From contig NZ_LMAS01000001.1 of assembly GCF_001509555.1 (NCBI RefSeq), forward strand, positions 466,971-530,970: a stretch of 64,000 bases of DNA. The letters run 5' to 3'. The notes below the pieces were generated by a model. That model searched no databases. It was not told where the DNA came from and saw nothing but the letters and a program-made list of their open reading frames with translations. Each line of letters starts with the position of its first letter. The stretch's first letter is position 1. The DNA comes from Bacillus sp. FJAT-29937 (GTDB lineage Bacteria; Bacillota; Bacilli; Bacillales; Cytobacillaceae). This document shows, in pieces, positions 37,956 to 47,361 of the stretch. The position numbers and the translations under genes are program-made.

Positions 37956-38253
37956 TAGTCCTCCTTAAGAGGGGATTTTAAAAGAAATATCAACTATTAT
38001 TGTACAACTGTTTCATCTTTGTCAAACATTATTGTCAAATTTAAAACGGTTTCATAATTTTATTAAAAATTTATTATGGAATTTTTCATTCTAAATTTCG
38101 AACGTCTGTTGCACAATGTATAACAGTTCCGAAGTTATTTCAAGCCTTTTTGAATAAAATCAGGAAAAATGATTCAATAATTCTATTCTAATAAACGTTA
38201 ATATTCTTTTTTTAGAATTATACAACAATTTCAAACAAAAAATACATAATTGT
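37956..38253 (-). promoter_or_regulatory. topA upstream region with promoter
   Basis: A noncoding AT-rich interval between dprA and topA. On the minus strand TTGACA (38020-38025), a short 15-base spacer and TACAAT (37999-38004) lie about 47 bases before topA. The box AATAAT 18 bases from the same TTGACA is an alternative -10. Farther upstream, TTGAAA, 17 bases and TACATT form a second candidate, next to an imperfect inverted repeat (CTGTT/AACAG). I see no terminator for dprA here. Confidence 0.5.
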
Positions 38254-39120
38254 TTAATAAACCAATTCTTCTATTATATCTTCTGAAGATTTGACAAGCT
38301 TTGCCCCTTGCTGAATCAGCTCGTTCGTGCCAGCTGAATATGGACTAAAGATATTTCCTGGAAGGGCAAAGACCTCCCTTCCCTCTTGAACAGCATAGTT
38401 AGCCGTAATTAATGAGCCGCTCTTACTCTTTGCTTGTACAACAAATGTCCCTTTGCAAATTCCGCTAATGATTCTATTCCTCATAGGAAAATGCCATTTC
38501 ATCGGTTTTGTAATTGGCGGATACTCTGAAAGGATTAAATGGTTTTTCATCATTTTAATAGAAAGGTCCCTATTCTCCTGCGGATAAATGTTGTACAATC
38601 CCCCCGCTATGACACCGATTGTTTTTCCCTTTAAATGAATGGCGGTTTCGTGGGCTATTTTATCAATTCCCGCTGCCAATCCACTTACAATCACAATTTC
38701 TTTTTCTATTAATTTAGGAAAGAAATTGTGAATAGCATCTTTCCCATAGTCATTATACTGCCTTGAGCCAACAACGGCTAAATGCATATGGTTTTTAAGA
38801 AATGATAGATCACCTTTCCCATAGAGGACCCATGGAGGCTGATAAATTTCCTTTAATAATTCCGGGTATTCATCATCAAAAATTGTAATCATGCGAATGC
38901 CATTTAACCTGTACTGGCTAATTTGTTGAGGGATAAAATCGGAATGAAGATCTTGAAGGATGGCAGAAGCAGCGGTGGTGTTCTGGAGAAAAAGATCATG
39001 AGGAGAAAGATTGTAAAGCCGTTTAAGCTCTGGATCAGCTTTTAATATATTTAATATTGTTTTCCAGCCTATCCCCCTGCAATGGTGTAAATGAATTAAT
39101 CTTAATTTAAAATCGTCCAT
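38254..39120 (-). CDS. dprA: DNA processing protein DprA (Smf)
   Basis: A 288-residue DprA that loads RecA onto incoming single-stranded DNA during transformation. The Rossmann-like core has VVGSRQYNDYGKDAI, SGLAAGIDKIAHETAI, GVIAGGLYNIYP and SKSGSLITANYAVQEGREVF. The short N-terminal part includes a helix-hairpin-helix-like HCRGIGWKTILNIL. The ATG at 39120 has AGGAGG 6 bases upstream; an in-frame start at 39138 is upstream of it. It sits between sucD and topA. Confidence 0.95.
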   Translation of the reverse strand: MDDFKLRLIHLHHCRGIGWKTILNILKADPELKRLYNLSPHDLFLQNTTAASAILQDLHSDFIPQQISQYRLNGIRMITIFDDEYPELLKEIYQPPWVLYGKGDLSFLKNHMHLAVVGSRQYNDYGKDAIHNFFPKLIEKEIVIVSGLAAGIDKIAHETAIHLKGKTIGVIAGGLYNIYPQENRDLSIKMMKNHLILSEYPPITKPMKWHFPMRNRIISGICKGTFVVQAKSKSGSLITANYAVQEGREVFALPGNIFSPYSAGTNELIQQGAKLVKSSEDIIEELVY

Positions 39121-39156
39121 TGGAAGCCTCCTAATCATTACTTGCTCATGCAGAAT

Positions 39157-39180
39157 AGCCCCCCTATAAAAGGGGGGTCT
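39157..39180 (-). other. C6/G6 hairpin between sucD and dprA
   Basis: An 8-bp stem built on C6/G6 with a 7-base loop (with flanking AG/CT) lies in the 92-base spacer after the sucD stop codon. It is in the right place for a sucD terminator, but the following bases (CTATTCTGC on the minus strand) are not a U-run, so termination would be weak. Confidence 0.5.
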
Positions 39181-39212
39181 GCAAGAATTTCTAGCTTATT
39201 TTCACCAGCGAA

Positions 39213-40115
39213 TTAATGTGTTTTACACTTCTCATAAAGCCCTTTTTCTTTAAGAACTTTAATTAATGTTTCACCCATTACAGATGGAGTCTCAGCAACT
39301 TCAATTCCACATTCATTCATGACGCGGATCTTTTCATCAGCTGTTCCTTTTCCGCCAGAAATGATAGCGCCGGCATGTCCCATACGCTTCCCTGGAGGTG
39401 CCGTACGTCCGCCGATAAAGCCGACAACAGGTTTCGTCATATTCGCTTTAACCCACTCTGCAGCTTCCTCTTCAGCTGTTCCGCCGATTTCACCGATCAT
39501 GATTACTGCATACGTTTCTGGATCTTCGTTAAAAGCTTTCAGAACATCGATGAAGTTTGTTCCATTAACAGGGTCTCCGCCAATCCCAACCGCAGTTGTT
39601 TGACCAATACCTGCTTGAGTTAACTGATGTACTGCTTCATATGTTAATGTTCCTGAACGTGAAACAACGCCTACATGGCCTTTTGTATGGATATAGCCTG
39701 GCATAATTCCAATCTTGCACTCGTCAGCTGTAATAACTCCAGGACAGTTAGGACCAACTAGACGGGTTTTCTTGCCTTCCATATAGCGTTTTACCTTTAC
39801 CATATCAAGTACAGGAATATGCTCTGTTATACAAATAGCAAGGTCAAGCTCAGCGTCAACAGCTTCTAGAATTGCATCTGCAGCAAATGGAGCAGGAACA
39901 TAAATAACTGAAGCCGTTGCACCAGTAGCTTTAACAGCTTCTTGAACTGTATTAAAAACTGGCACGCCTTCTACTTCAGATCCGCCTTTACCAGGTGATG
40001 TTCCTCCGACAATTTTAGTACCGTATTCTAACATTTGTTTTGTATGGAATAGTGCTGTAGAACCTGTAATTCCTTGCACTATAACTTTTGTATCTTTGTT
40101 AATAAATACACTCAC
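39213..40115 (-). CDS. sucD: Succinyl-CoA ligase, alpha subunit
   Basis: A 300-residue subunit of the TCA-cycle enzyme that interconverts succinyl-CoA and succinate with phosphorylation of ADP or GDP. The CoA-binding Rossmann region shows [20 protein letters not shown] and GTSPGKGG. The phosphorylated active-site histidine is in [12 protein letters not shown]. The start is GTG at 40115 after AAAGGGG. It is 69 bases after sucC. Confidence 0.98.
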   Translation of the reverse strand: MSVFINKDTKVIVQGITGSTALFHTKQMLEYGTKIVGGTSPGKGGSEVEGVPVFNTVQEAVKATGATASVIYVPAPFAADAILEAVDAELDLAICITEHIPVLDMVKVKRYMEGKKTRLVGPNCPGVITADECKIGIMPGYIHTKGHVGVVSRSGTLTYEAVHQLTQAGIGQTTAVGIGGDPVNGTNFIDVLKAFNEDPETYAVIMIGEIGGTAEEEAAEWVKANMTKPVVGFIGGRTAPPGKRMGHAGAIISGGKGTADEKIRVMNECGIEVAETPSVMGETLIKVLKEKGLYEKCKTH

Positions 40116-40184
40116 AATTATTCCCCTTTCTGATTTTCAGGTATACCGCCGATCAAGCTAAAAGCTTTCAGATGGTATAGGTTA

Positions 40185-41345
40185 TTACCCAACTAATGAA
40201 ACGATTTTTTGTGCGCCGTCAGCCATAGAATCAGCTGCAACAATATCAATGTCGGACTCAGCAAGAATTTTCTTGCCTAAATCCACATTCGTACCTTCTA
40301 AACGAACAACTAAAGGCACTTTTAGACCTACTTGTTTTGCAGCCTCTACTACACCTGTTGCGATTACATCACATTTCATTATTCCGCCAAAGATATTAAC
40401 AAAAATACCTTTAACATTGTTATCAGAAAGGATGATTTTAAATGCTTCTGTTACCTTTTCTGCTGTAGCACCGCCGCCAACATCAAGGAAGTTAGCAGGA
40501 TCACCGCCATAATGCTTAATGATATCCATCGTAGCCATCGCTAATCCAGCACCGTTAACCATGCAGCCGATATTTCCATCTAATGAAATATAGCTTAGAT
40601 CGTATTTAGATGCTTCGATTTCCTTTGGGTCCTCTTCATCAAGATCACGATATTCTAAAATATCTTTTTGACGGTAAATCGCGTTGCTGTCAAAGTTTAA
40701 TTTCGCGTCTAATGCCATAACCTTACCATCACCAGTTACAACTAACGGGTTAATTTCAGCAATAGAACAATCCTTTTCAATATAAGCAGCATATAATCCC
40801 AGCATGAATTTAACTGCTTGGTTTACAAGCTCTTTCGGAATATTGATGTTAAAGGCAATACGGCGAGCTTGGAAAGCTGTTAAACCAATCACCGGATCAA
40901 CTTCTTCTTTAAAGATTTTTTCAGGTGTTTTTTCAGCAACTTCCTCGATTTCAGTTCCGCCCTCTTCAGATGCCATTAATACAACGCGTGAAGTAGCACG
41001 GTCTAATACTAAACCAATATAGTATTCTTTTTTTATGTCACAGCCTTCTTCAATAAGCAGGCGTTTAACTTCTTTACCCTCTGGACCTGTTTGATGAGTA
41101 ACAAGTGTTTTTCCTAGAATTTCATTTGCATATGTACGAACTTCATCTAAATTTTTTGCGACTTTTACACCGCCAGCTTTACCGCGTCCCCCTGCATGAA
41201 TTTGTGCTTTTACTACACAAACTTCTGTGCCTAATTTCTTTGCGGCTTCCACTGCTTCCTCAACTGTAAAAGCAACGATTCCATTCGGAACTGATACCCC
41301 ATATTGTCTGAGGACCTCTTTCCCTTGGTACTCATGTATATTCAT
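40185..41345 (-). CDS. sucC: Succinyl-CoA ligase, beta subunit
   Basis: A 386-residue ATP-grasp subunit. The N-terminus [20 protein letters not shown], the motif [18 protein letters not shown] and the CoA-ligase block [20 protein letters not shown] are highly conserved. The ATG at 41345 has AGGAGG 6 bases upstream; the ATG at 41351 abuts the Shine-Dalgarno. A good sigma-A promoter precedes it, so sucCD is its own transcription unit. Confidence 0.98.
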   Translation of the reverse strand: MNIHEYQGKEVLRQYGVSVPNGIVAFTVEEAVEAAKKLGTEVCVVKAQIHAGGRGKAGGVKVAKNLDEVRTYANEILGKTLVTHQTGPEGKEVKRLLIEEGCDIKKEYYIGLVLDRATSRVVLMASEEGGTEIEEVAEKTPEKIFKEEVDPVIGLTAFQARRIAFNINIPKELVNQAVKFMLGLYAAYIEKDCSIAEINPLVVTGDGKVMALDAKLNFDSNAIYRQKDILEYRDLDEEDPKEIEASKYDLSYISLDGNIGCMVNGAGLAMATMDIIKHYGGDPANFLDVGGGATAEKVTEAFKIILSDNNVKGIFVNIFGGIMKCDVIATGVVEAAKQVGLKVPLVVRLEGTNVDLGKKILAESDIDIVAADSMADGAQKIVSLVG

Positions 41346-41389
41346 TTCCATCCTCCTATTTGGTCAATCGTAAAATAGACTGCGATACC

Positions 41390-41418
41390 ATTTTATATAA
41401 TGACACAATCCTTGTCCA
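41390..41418 (-). promoter_or_regulatory. Sigma-A promoter of sucCD
   Basis: On the minus strand TGGACA (41413-41418), a 17-base spacer and TAAAAT (41390-41395); each box matches five of six consensus bases. It lies about 45 bases before the sucC start. Confidence 0.75.
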
Positions 41419-41450
41419 CCTTTAATAACGAAATATTTACATTATAAAGG
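41419..41450. repeat. Imperfect inverted repeat between flhX and the sucC promoter
   Basis: An 11-bp inverted repeat with one bulge and one G-U (CCTTTATAATG with CGTTATTAAAGG, read on the minus strand) fills the space between the flhX stop codon and the sucC -35 box. A U-rich run follows only on the plus strand, where there is no gene. It could be a protein-binding site or a weak barrier; function unknown. Confidence 0.4.
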
Positions 41451-41735
41451 TTAAATTTTTCCCGCCTCTTTATCCGCTTTATAGATAAATGCAAAAACTT
41501 CAGCAACTGCCTCATATAATTCCTCAGGTATTTGTTCGTTAATATTAAGCTTTCCTAATAGTTCTAATAAAGATGGATCTTCTTGGACAGGTATATCATG
41601 CTCATTCGCTTTCGCAAGTATACTTTCTGCAATCAGCCCTTTTCCCTTCGCAGAAACATACGGGGCATCCACACCATTCTTACCGTAGGTCAGTGCTACA
41701 GCTTCTTTACGATGCATATTATTTTGTTTTCTCAT
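41451..41735 (-). CDS. Stand-alone FlhB C-terminus-like protein (FlhX/YlqH)
   Basis: A 94-residue soluble protein matching only the cytoplasmic C-terminus of FlhB (VALTYGKNGVDAPYVSAKGK, then LAKANEHDIPVQEDPSLLEL). The membrane part is absent, and the NPTH cleavage motif is missing: the matching stretch begins at RKEAVALTYG. Such FlhX proteins can partly replace the FlhB C-terminus in export switching in other bacteria. It overlaps the FliK-like gene upstream by 4 bases (ATGA), so the two are translated together. Confidence 0.88.
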   Translation of the reverse strand: MRKQNNMHRKEAVALTYGKNGVDAPYVSAKGKGLIAESILAKANEHDIPVQEDPSLLELLGKLNINEQIPEELYEAVAEVFAFIYKADKEAGKI

Positions 41736-43045
41736 ATCCGAAAATCAACCCCGTTATATTGATTTGGCAGGTTTAAACTGGATAAGGTTTTTTTCTTTTC
41801 AATGTAGTTACTCTTCTTATCTATTGGTTTTTCAAAATGAATAGTGGAAAGGTAATATTTAAAGTCTTGCAATCTTTCTTTTAAATACGGAATATACTTA
41901 TAGGCCAGGTTTTTCAAATCTTCTCGATGATTTACTATGGAAATTGATATGACCCTATTTTGAACATGTAAATCGACAATGGTTTCCTTTAAATGTTCCA
42001 GATTTAAATAAAATAAAACTCGGCAAAAATTAGGATCTATCTGGCCATTTTTGTCTTTTCTTCCGCTCCATTGCATCGTCAAATCTGTCCTTTTATCCAA
42101 AAATGTCAATGGTATTTGAAAGATTAATTGCTGAATAGGGCCTGTTTCTTGTGAGAGCAGCTGATACCCTGTTATTTTGTTTAATAGCTTCTCGGCTGCA
42201 TGTTGAACAGGGCCAGCTGCTTCCTCGCTTAATAGATGCATTAAAACCGGTTTGAGAGTCTCCAATTTATTAACATTGAATGGCTCATTGTCTCTTATTA
42301 TCTTTACCATTTCATTTTCATATGAAAATCCAACTGTTTTAATAGCGGACTTTAATTCATCCTTTATGAATTGGGGTTGTGGCGCCTCATTGTTTTGAAA
42401 AGATGAAGCAGTGGGTTTACTTTCAGAAAAACGAAGCTGATCGATTATTGAATTCAAACGTCTGGATGCATCTGATAATTCCCCATTTTTCAAATGAGTT
42501 TGAAGCTTATCTAACAAAGAGGAAATAGGTTCATCCTCTTGGATGACATATAAGGAATTCAACACATTTTTTGTAAAAGGCAGCTGTTTGGACAAAACAG
42601 CCTCAATAATCTTTAAGCCATCCACTAAAGTTTTGTCTTTTAGCCAGTCAGCTGCTGTATGCATCGTTTCTTTCGTTAGTGGGAGTTGTTTATTTTGGAA
42701 GAGTTCCAGTAAGGCGGTATTTTCTTTTGAAATTGGAAGAGCCAGTTCTTTTAATACATTTCCATTACTAGAAACATGTCCATTGCCGCCATTTCCCTCC
42801 AGCACTCTTAGATGCACTTTCCCTTCACCGGGCTGTACTTGAAACCAATGTCGCTCATGAACCGATAATGGCACTTCAAGCTGGGCAATTACTTTATTAG
42901 CTCCAACTAAAACCTCAGCAATCTGATTCGGAAATAACTTTACGACCTTACCGCTGACGATTTGCCCCGGCCTTAAAGTTAATGCAAGATTGTCACTCAA
43001 TTGATTCTGATTTAAAAGGGATTGAACAAAATTTAGAGGCTGCAA
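41732..43045 (-). CDS. FliK-like protein paired with FlhX (YlqG position)
   Basis: A 437-residue protein with a polar, variable N-terminal two thirds and a C-terminal region (about 335-415; RVLFYLNLEHLKETIVDLHV, then ENRV-like VQNRVISISIVNHREDL) that resembles the Flg_hook export domain of FliK. Position corresponds to ylqG of B. subtilis. The start is TTG at 43045 after AAGGTG. FliK likeness is my reading of the pattern and coupling with FlhX supports it; the hook-length role is not shown. Confidence 0.7.
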   Translation of the reverse strand: MQPLNFVQSLLNQNQLSDNLALTLRPGQIVSGKVVKLFPNQIAEVLVGANKVIAQLEVPLSVHERHWFQVQPGEGKVHLRVLEGNGGNGHVSSNGNVLKELALPISKENTALLELFQNKQLPLTKETMHTAADWLKDKTLVDGLKIIEAVLSKQLPFTKNVLNSLYVIQEDEPISSLLDKLQTHLKNGELSDASRRLNSIIDQLRFSESKPTASSFQNNEAPQPQFIKDELKSAIKTVGFSYENEMVKIIRDNEPFNVNKLETLKPVLMHLLSEEAAGPVQHAAEKLLNKITGYQLLSQETGPIQQLIFQIPLTFLDKRTDLTMQWSGRKDKNGQIDPNFCRVLFYLNLEHLKETIVDLHVQNRVISISIVNHREDLKNLAYKYIPYLKERLQDFKYYLSTIHFEKPIDKKSNYIEKKKTLSSLNLPNQYNGVDFRI

Positions 43046-43066
43046 TTTTTCACCTTCTTATATCTC

Positions 43067-43837
43067 TTATCCTTTATAATTCTTTACTGGCGCAAAGCTT
43101 TTTCGGTGATGGGGAGTGATGCCAAACATTTGAATGGCTGATAGATGTTCTTTTGTCCCATAACCCATATTTGTAGAAAAACCGTAAGCAGGATATTCTC
43201 TTCCTAAATCAACCATTAGTCTGTCACGAGTCACCTTGGCAATAATAGAGGCGGCTGCGATTGAGATACTTTTGCCGTCGCCTTTAATAATCGCTTCCTC
43301 GGGATACGGTGTATGTAGTTTTACAGCATCAATTAGCAAAAAATCAGGCTTTAATCTCAAACCAGCAATAGCCGTCCGCATCGCTTTTTTTGAAGCCTCA
43401 TATATATTAATCCTGTCAATCTCTTCAGAGTCAATAATTCCAACATAATAATCCAGCGCCGTTTGGATAATTTCCTCATAATATTCAACTCGTTTTTTTT
43501 CTGATAGCTTCTTAGAATCATCAAGTCCAGGCAAATAGAAGTCAGGCGGCAAAATAACGGCTGCCGCAATAACAGGACCGGCCAAAGGACCTCTTCCTAC
43601 CTCGTCAATCCCAGCGATATGAACATACCCTTTAGAACGGTATTTATTTTCGTAATATGTCATTTGAGCATGCTTTTCATAGGCTTTAGCTTCTAGATCT
43701 TTTTTGTTATGCCATTTTTTTAACAGCTGCTGTACGCCTTTTCGTTCATCCTTTTCGAGCATTTTCACTAATGGACTTTGAAGGTCATTTTCTTTTGCAA
43801 GCAGCTTCTCAATTTCCCGTATGTTTAGTTTCTCCAT
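43067..43837 (-). CDS. rnhB: Ribonuclease HII
   Basis: A 256-residue RNase HII that removes RNA from DNA hybrids and single ribonucleotides. The active-site motif is IAGIDEVGRGPLAGPVIAAA (Asp-Glu), with further acidic residues in LLIDAVKLHTP and the conserved GDGKSISIAAASIIAKVTRD. An N-terminal extension of about 70 residues is usual in Bacillus. It lies after rbgA and before the FliK-like gene. Confidence 0.97.
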   Translation of the reverse strand: MEKLNIREIEKLLAKENDLQSPLVKMLEKDERKGVQQLLKKWHNKKDLEAKAYEKHAQMTYYENKYRSKGYVHIAGIDEVGRGPLAGPVIAAAVILPPDFYLPGLDDSKKLSEKKRVEYYEEIIQTALDYYVGIIDSEEIDRINIYEASKKAMRTAIAGLRLKPDFLLIDAVKLHTPYPEEAIIKGDGKSISIAAASIIAKVTRDRLMVDLGREYPAYGFSTNMGYGTKEHLSAIQMFGITPHHRKSFAPVKNYKG

Positions 43838-43879
43838 GTAGATTCCCCTTTATTTCCACAACCTATGTATCGGCCTTTT

Positions 43880-43919
43880 TCTAAAAATATTAAAGCCCTC
43901 TCTGCTAAAGGAAGGGCTG
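43880..43919 (-). terminator. Probable terminator of rbgA
   Basis: On the minus strand AGCCCT (43913-43918) pairs with AGGGCT (43894-43899) across a 13-base loop that can extend the stem slightly. A U-rich stretch (TTTAATATTTTT) follows. It lies in the rbgA-rnhB spacer. Confidence 0.6.
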
Positions 43920-43940
43920 TTACAATTATTTATGAAATTT

Positions 43941-44819
43941 TTATTCATGTTCTTCCGTTTTTTCTTCTAATAAGTCTTCAGGCTTCTCTAAGGAAATAGG
44001 TCCCCATTTTTCAGTCCGGAACTCTCTAATAACGAGTTCAGTTACTTTATCATAGTCAATTTCTCCGCCAGCCATTAAGCAGCCCCGGAGTTCTCCTATT
44101 TCATTAAATAACTCTACAATATCTTCAGGAATCTCATTTAGCTTATAACGTTCCTTCAGCCGATCAGGGTATTTCTGCTCGAGAAATCTTAAAGCATAAA
44201 TGGCGATATCCTGCAAGTTTAAGATTGTATCCTTAATGGCTCCTGTAAGAGCAAGCTTTAAACCGACTTGCTGATCTTCGAATTTTGGCCATAGAATTCC
44301 GGGTGTATCTAAGAGCTCCAATTCCTTCCCAACCTTAATCCACTGTTGGGCCTTCGTAACTCCTGGTGTATTTCCAGTCTTTGCAATATTCTTTTTCGCC
44401 AGCCGATTAATTAACGTTGATTTTCCAGCATTAGGGATTCCTACAATCATAGCGCGAATAGCACGAGGTTTTACCCCTTTTGCCCTCATGCGGTCAAATT
44501 TTTCTTTCAGAATATCTTGAGAGGCGGCTACGATTTCCTTCATGCCTTGTCCCGCCTGCGAATTAATGGCAAGTGCTCTCGTTCCTTCGTCCTGAAAATG
44601 CTTGATCCATTGTTTGGTCACTTCTTTATCGGCCATGTCAGCCTTGTTTAAAAGGACAATTCTCGGCTTATGCTGAATAATCTCATCAATCATTGGATTA
44701 CGAGAAGAGTATGGGATTCTGGCATCGACCAATTCAAATATTATATCCACTAGCTTTAGTTTCTCTGTAACTTGTCTGCGGGCTTTTGCCATATGTCCCG
44801 GAAACCATTGAATCGTCAT
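43941..44819 (-). CDS. rbgA: Ribosome biogenesis GTPase RbgA (YlqF)
   Basis: A 292-residue circularly permuted GTPase required for late 50S subunit assembly. The GTPase motifs occur in the permuted order G4 ([10 protein letters not shown]), G1 ([18 protein letters not shown]), G3 ([10 protein letters not shown]). The N-terminus [16 protein letters not shown] is characteristic. It lies between the signal peptidase gene and rnhB, near the ribosomal and SRP genes. Confidence 0.97.
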   Translation of the reverse strand: MTIQWFPGHMAKARRQVTEKLKLVDIIFELVDARIPYSSRNPMIDEIIQHKPRIVLLNKADMADKEVTKQWIKHFQDEGTRALAINSQAGQGMKEIVAASQDILKEKFDRMRAKGVKPRAIRAMIVGIPNAGKSTLINRLAKKNIAKTGNTPGVTKAQQWIKVGKELELLDTPGILWPKFEDQQVGLKLALTGAIKDTILNLQDIAIYALRFLEQKYPDRLKERYKLNEIPEDIVELFNEIGELRGCLMAGGEIDYDKVTELVIREFRTEKWGPISLEKPEDLLEEKTEEHE

Positions 44820-44857
44820 AGCTTATACCTCTTTCAAAATTGAATTGCATCCATGTA

Positions 44858-45409
44858 TTATTTTACAATTCGAATGTCTTCGATTGGCCAATAAATAATA
44901 CCTGTATTCCCTAGTACCTTCTCCATTGGCACTGTCCCAATATGGCGGCTGTCCTTGCTGTATCTTCGATTATCCCCCATAACAAACAGATGGCCTTCTG
45001 GCACCGTATCCTGGCCAATCTTTTCTTGAAGCGTAAACGGCTCAGTCAGTGGTCCGTCAATGATTTGCTGCTTATACTCATCTAAATAAGGTTCATTAAA
45101 CGCTTCTCCGTTCACATAAAGCACGTCATCCTTGTATTCAATGCGGTCTCCCGGCAGCCCAATCACTCTCTTTATGTAGTCTTTATTTTCCGGTGCATGA
45201 AAAACAATAATATCAAAACGATCTGGCTTTCCTATCTTATAGCTGAATTTATTTACAATCATCCGATCTTGATCATGCAATGTTGGCATCATAGATAATC
45301 CATCTACCACTATAGGAGCGAATAAAAAGTATCGAATAATGGCTGCTAATAAAACTGCAATGACTAACGCTTTAGTCCATTCCCATAATTCATTTTTCTT
45401 CTTTGTCAT
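44858..45409 (-). CDS. Type I signal peptidase
   Basis: A 183-residue signal peptidase that cleaves secretory signal peptides at the membrane surface. One N-terminal membrane helix (about 10-30) is followed by the catalytic serine in DGLSMMPTL and the lysine in DYIKRVIGLPGDRI. The block GHLFVMGDNRRYSKDSRHIG is conserved. The ATG at 45409 follows GGTGGGG; an in-frame start at 45439 is less likely. Sip-type paralogues exist in Bacillus, so I do not choose between sipS/sipT names. Confidence 0.95.
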   Translation of the reverse strand: MTKKKNELWEWTKALVIAVLLAAIIRYFLFAPIVVDGLSMMPTLHDQDRMIVNKFSYKIGKPDRFDIIVFHAPENKDYIKRVIGLPGDRIEYKDDVLYVNGEAFNEPYLDEYKQQIIDGPLTEPFTLQEKIGQDTVPEGHLFVMGDNRRYSKDSRHIGTVPMEKVLGNTGIIYWPIEDIRIVK

Positions 45410-45559
45410 TATTTCCCCACCAATCTTAGTAAAAATCAAAAGACGATCCTATGAACTGTGGGCACTTTTGCACCCGTTTTTATTGTACAAAAATCCTTGT
45501 CAACATTCACATATAGGACCTTATGTCATTATTATTTAACAATTATGTAATATTATTAG

Positions 45560-45593
45560 CTAAGAAAAAGGAGCTTGTAATTACAAGCTCCTT
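45560..45593 (-). terminator. Terminator of rplS
   Basis: A perfect 12-bp inverted repeat with almost no loop (AGGAGCTTGTAA and its complement, 45569-45592) is followed on the minus strand by CTTTTTCTTAG. It is 14 bases after the rplS stop codon. Confidence 0.9.
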
Positions 45594-45606
45594 CCTTTTT
45601 CTTAGA

Positions 45607-45951
45607 TTATCGGATTTCTTTAATACGAGCTTTTTTACCACGTAGGTTACGTAGGTAGTAAAGTTTCGCACGGCGTACTTTACCGCGGCGAAGAACTTCA
45701 AGCTTCGCAATCTTTGGTGTGTGAACAGGGAATGTACGCTCTACGCCTACACCGTAAGAGATCTTACGAACTGTGAAAGTTTCGCTAATTCCACCACCAC
45801 GACGCTTAATCACGACTCCTTCGTAAACCTGAATACGCTCACGAGTTCCCTCAACAATACTTACGTGTACACGTACAGTATCACCAGGACGGAACGCAGG
45901 AACATCCGTACGAAGTTGTTCTTTTGTGATTTCTTCGATTAATTTATGCAT
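45607..45951 (-). CDS. rplS: 50S ribosomal protein L19
   Basis: A 114-residue L19, at the interface of the ribosomal subunits. [20 protein letters not shown] and [20 protein letters not shown] are diagnostic. The ATG at 45951 has AAGGAG 9 bases upstream. A longer in-frame reading to 46014 would translate the leader RNA and is rejected. It has its own promoter after trmD. Confidence 0.97.
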   Translation of the reverse strand: MHKLIEEITKEQLRTDVPAFRPGDTVRVHVSIVEGTRERIQVYEGVVIKRRGGGISETFTVRKISYGVGVERTFPVHTPKIAKLEVLRRGKVRRAKLYYLRNLRGKKARIKEIR

Positions 45952-45957
45952 CGTTTT

Positions 45958-46056
45958 CAACTCCTTCCAACAGACGCTCATGCACATCTTTTCTTCTACA
46001 TTGCAGCGGAACATCTTTATAGGACAAAAAACTGAAATAGTCCAGCCTAAGTCACA
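45958..46056 (-). promoter_or_regulatory. Leader of rplS, candidate L19 leader RNA
   Basis: Between the promoter and the rplS start the RNA can form a small CTGC/GTAG hairpin within a TTC...GAA frame, followed by GATG(T)/(G)CGTC pairing that ends just before the Shine-Dalgarno. A short autoregulatory L19 leader is known upstream of rplS in Firmicutes. Match to that family is from memory of the pattern and position, not from a model search. Confidence 0.5.
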
Positions 46057-46062
46057 AAGAGT

Positions 46063-46091
46063 ATTCTATCATAAACAAGGTCCAACTTCAA
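46063..46091 (-). promoter_or_regulatory. Sigma-A promoter of rplS
   Basis: On the minus strand TTGAAG (46086-46091), a 17-base spacer and TAGAAT (46063-46068) preceded by TGA (extended -10). It begins 3 bases before the trmD stop codon, giving rplS independent expression from trmD. Confidence 0.7.
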
Positions 46092-46093
46092 TG

Positions 46094-46834
46094 TTAATTC
46101 TGTTCTTTTTTTATTTCTTCCAGCCATTTTTCTTGCACATCAGTTAAATGAATATGCTCAAATAAATCAGGTCTGCGAGTGAATGTTCTTCTTAATGATT
46201 CCTTCGTTCTCCACTCATCAATTAAGCGATGATTCCCTGAAATTAGTATATCCGGCACTTTCATTCCTCTGAAGTCGGCTGGCCGGGTATAATGTGGATG
46301 CTCAAGAAGGCCTGTACTAAAAGAATCCTTGCGGTGGGATTCTTCATTTCCCAGAACACCAGGAAGGAGTCTGACCACACTGTCAATAACTACCATAGCA
46401 CCGAGTTCCCCACCAGTTAGGACAAAATCACCGATGGATATTTCATCCGTCACCACATGCTCACGAATCCTCTCATCATAACCTTCGTAATGGCCGCAAA
46501 CGAAAATAAGATGATCCAGCCCGGCAAGCTCTTCTGCTTTTTTCTGCGTGTATCTTTCCCCTTGGGGACAGAGAAGGATGACTCTTGGATTGGAATTGCC
46601 TTTCTCACGTAAATCTGCAACAGCATCAAAAATTGGCTGTGGCTTTAACACCATTCCTGCACCGCCGCCATAAGGATAGTCATCTACGGTTTGATGCTTA
46701 TTATCAGCATACTCCCTAAAGTTAACGACATTATATTCAACAGCATTATTTTCAGCCGCTTTTTTTAATATGGAATGGCCAAAGACTCCATCAAACATTT
46801 CGGGAAAAAGTGTTAGAACATCGATTTTCATCAT
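46094..46834 (-). CDS. trmD: tRNA (guanine-37-N1)-methyltransferase
   Basis: A 246-residue SPOUT methyltransferase that makes m1G37 in tRNA and prevents frameshifting. The knot region shows [40 protein letters not shown] and [19 protein letters not shown]. The start overlaps the rimM stop by 4 bases (ATGA). It forms rimM-trmD as in most bacteria. Confidence 0.98.
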   Translation of the reverse strand: MMKIDVLTLFPEMFDGVFGHSILKKAAENNAVEYNVVNFREYADNKHQTVDDYPYGGGAGMVLKPQPIFDAVADLREKGNSNPRVILLCPQGERYTQKKAEELAGLDHLIFVCGHYEGYDERIREHVVTDEISIGDFVLTGGELGAMVVIDSVVRLLPGVLGNEESHRKDSFSTGLLEHPHYTRPADFRGMKVPDILISGNHRLIDEWRTKESLRRTFTRRPDLFEHIHLTDVQEKWLEEIKKEQN

Positions 46835-47349
46835 GACAGCAGTCCTTCAATTGGGTCAATGATGACCATCTTTTCTTTCACATTAACCTCTTTTACAACC
46901 GCTTCAATATATGGAATTAAAATTTCCTTGCCGCCTTTGCCTTTTATAACCCATACATCATTTGCACCTGGCGAGAGAATTTCACTGATTTTTCCAATTT
47001 CTTCGCCATCTTTCGTCGTTACGGTGCAGCCGATAATTTCATGGTAATAAAATTCATCCTCATCTAAAGCACTAAGCTGGCTTTCCGGAACCTTTAAAAT
47101 TCCGCCTTTCATGTTTTCAACTTGATTAATATTGTTGTAACCATCAAAGGTAACTAAATCAAAGTTTTTATGTGTTCGATGCGAGTTAACGGTTAATTCA
47201 AGAGGGCTCTTAGATTGAGGCATAAATAAATACAATCGATTCCCAGACTTATATCTTTCATCTGCAAAATCAGTCTTTGAAATGATTCTCACTTCTCCTC
47301 TAATCCCATGGGTGTTCACTATTTTTCCAACATTAAACCACTTTTCCAA
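46831..47349 (-). CDS. rimM: 16S rRNA processing protein RimM
   Basis: A 172-residue RimM that assists maturation of the 30S head and binds S19. The N-terminal [14 protein letters not shown] and the C-terminal PRC-barrel region ([20 protein letters not shown], then [10 protein letters not shown]) are typical. It starts with TTG at 47349, preceded by GAGGTG. Confidence 0.96.
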   Translation of the reverse strand: MEKWFNVGKIVNTHGIRGEVRIISKTDFADERYKSGNRLYLFMPQSKSPLELTVNSHRTHKNFDLVTFDGYNNINQVENMKGGILKVPESQLSALDEDEFYYHEIIGCTVTTKDGEEIGKISEILSPGANDVWVIKGKGGKEILIPYIEAVVKEVNVKEKMVIIDPIEGLLS

Positions 47350-47361
47350 TTGCCTTCACCT

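Noticed and set aside
41419-41450. Terminator of the flhX transcript
   Set aside because: The U-run follows on the plus strand only; on the coding strand the next bases are the sucC -35 box.
45440-45500. Promoter for the signal peptidase gene from TTGACA and TACAAT
   Set aside because: The two boxes are only 10 bases apart, too close for sigma-A, and neither has a good partner at 16-18 bases.
45952-46014. N-terminal extension of L19
   Set aside because: It would translate the leader RNA ([14 protein letters not shown]...), is absent from L19 proteins and lies before the true Shine-Dalgarno.
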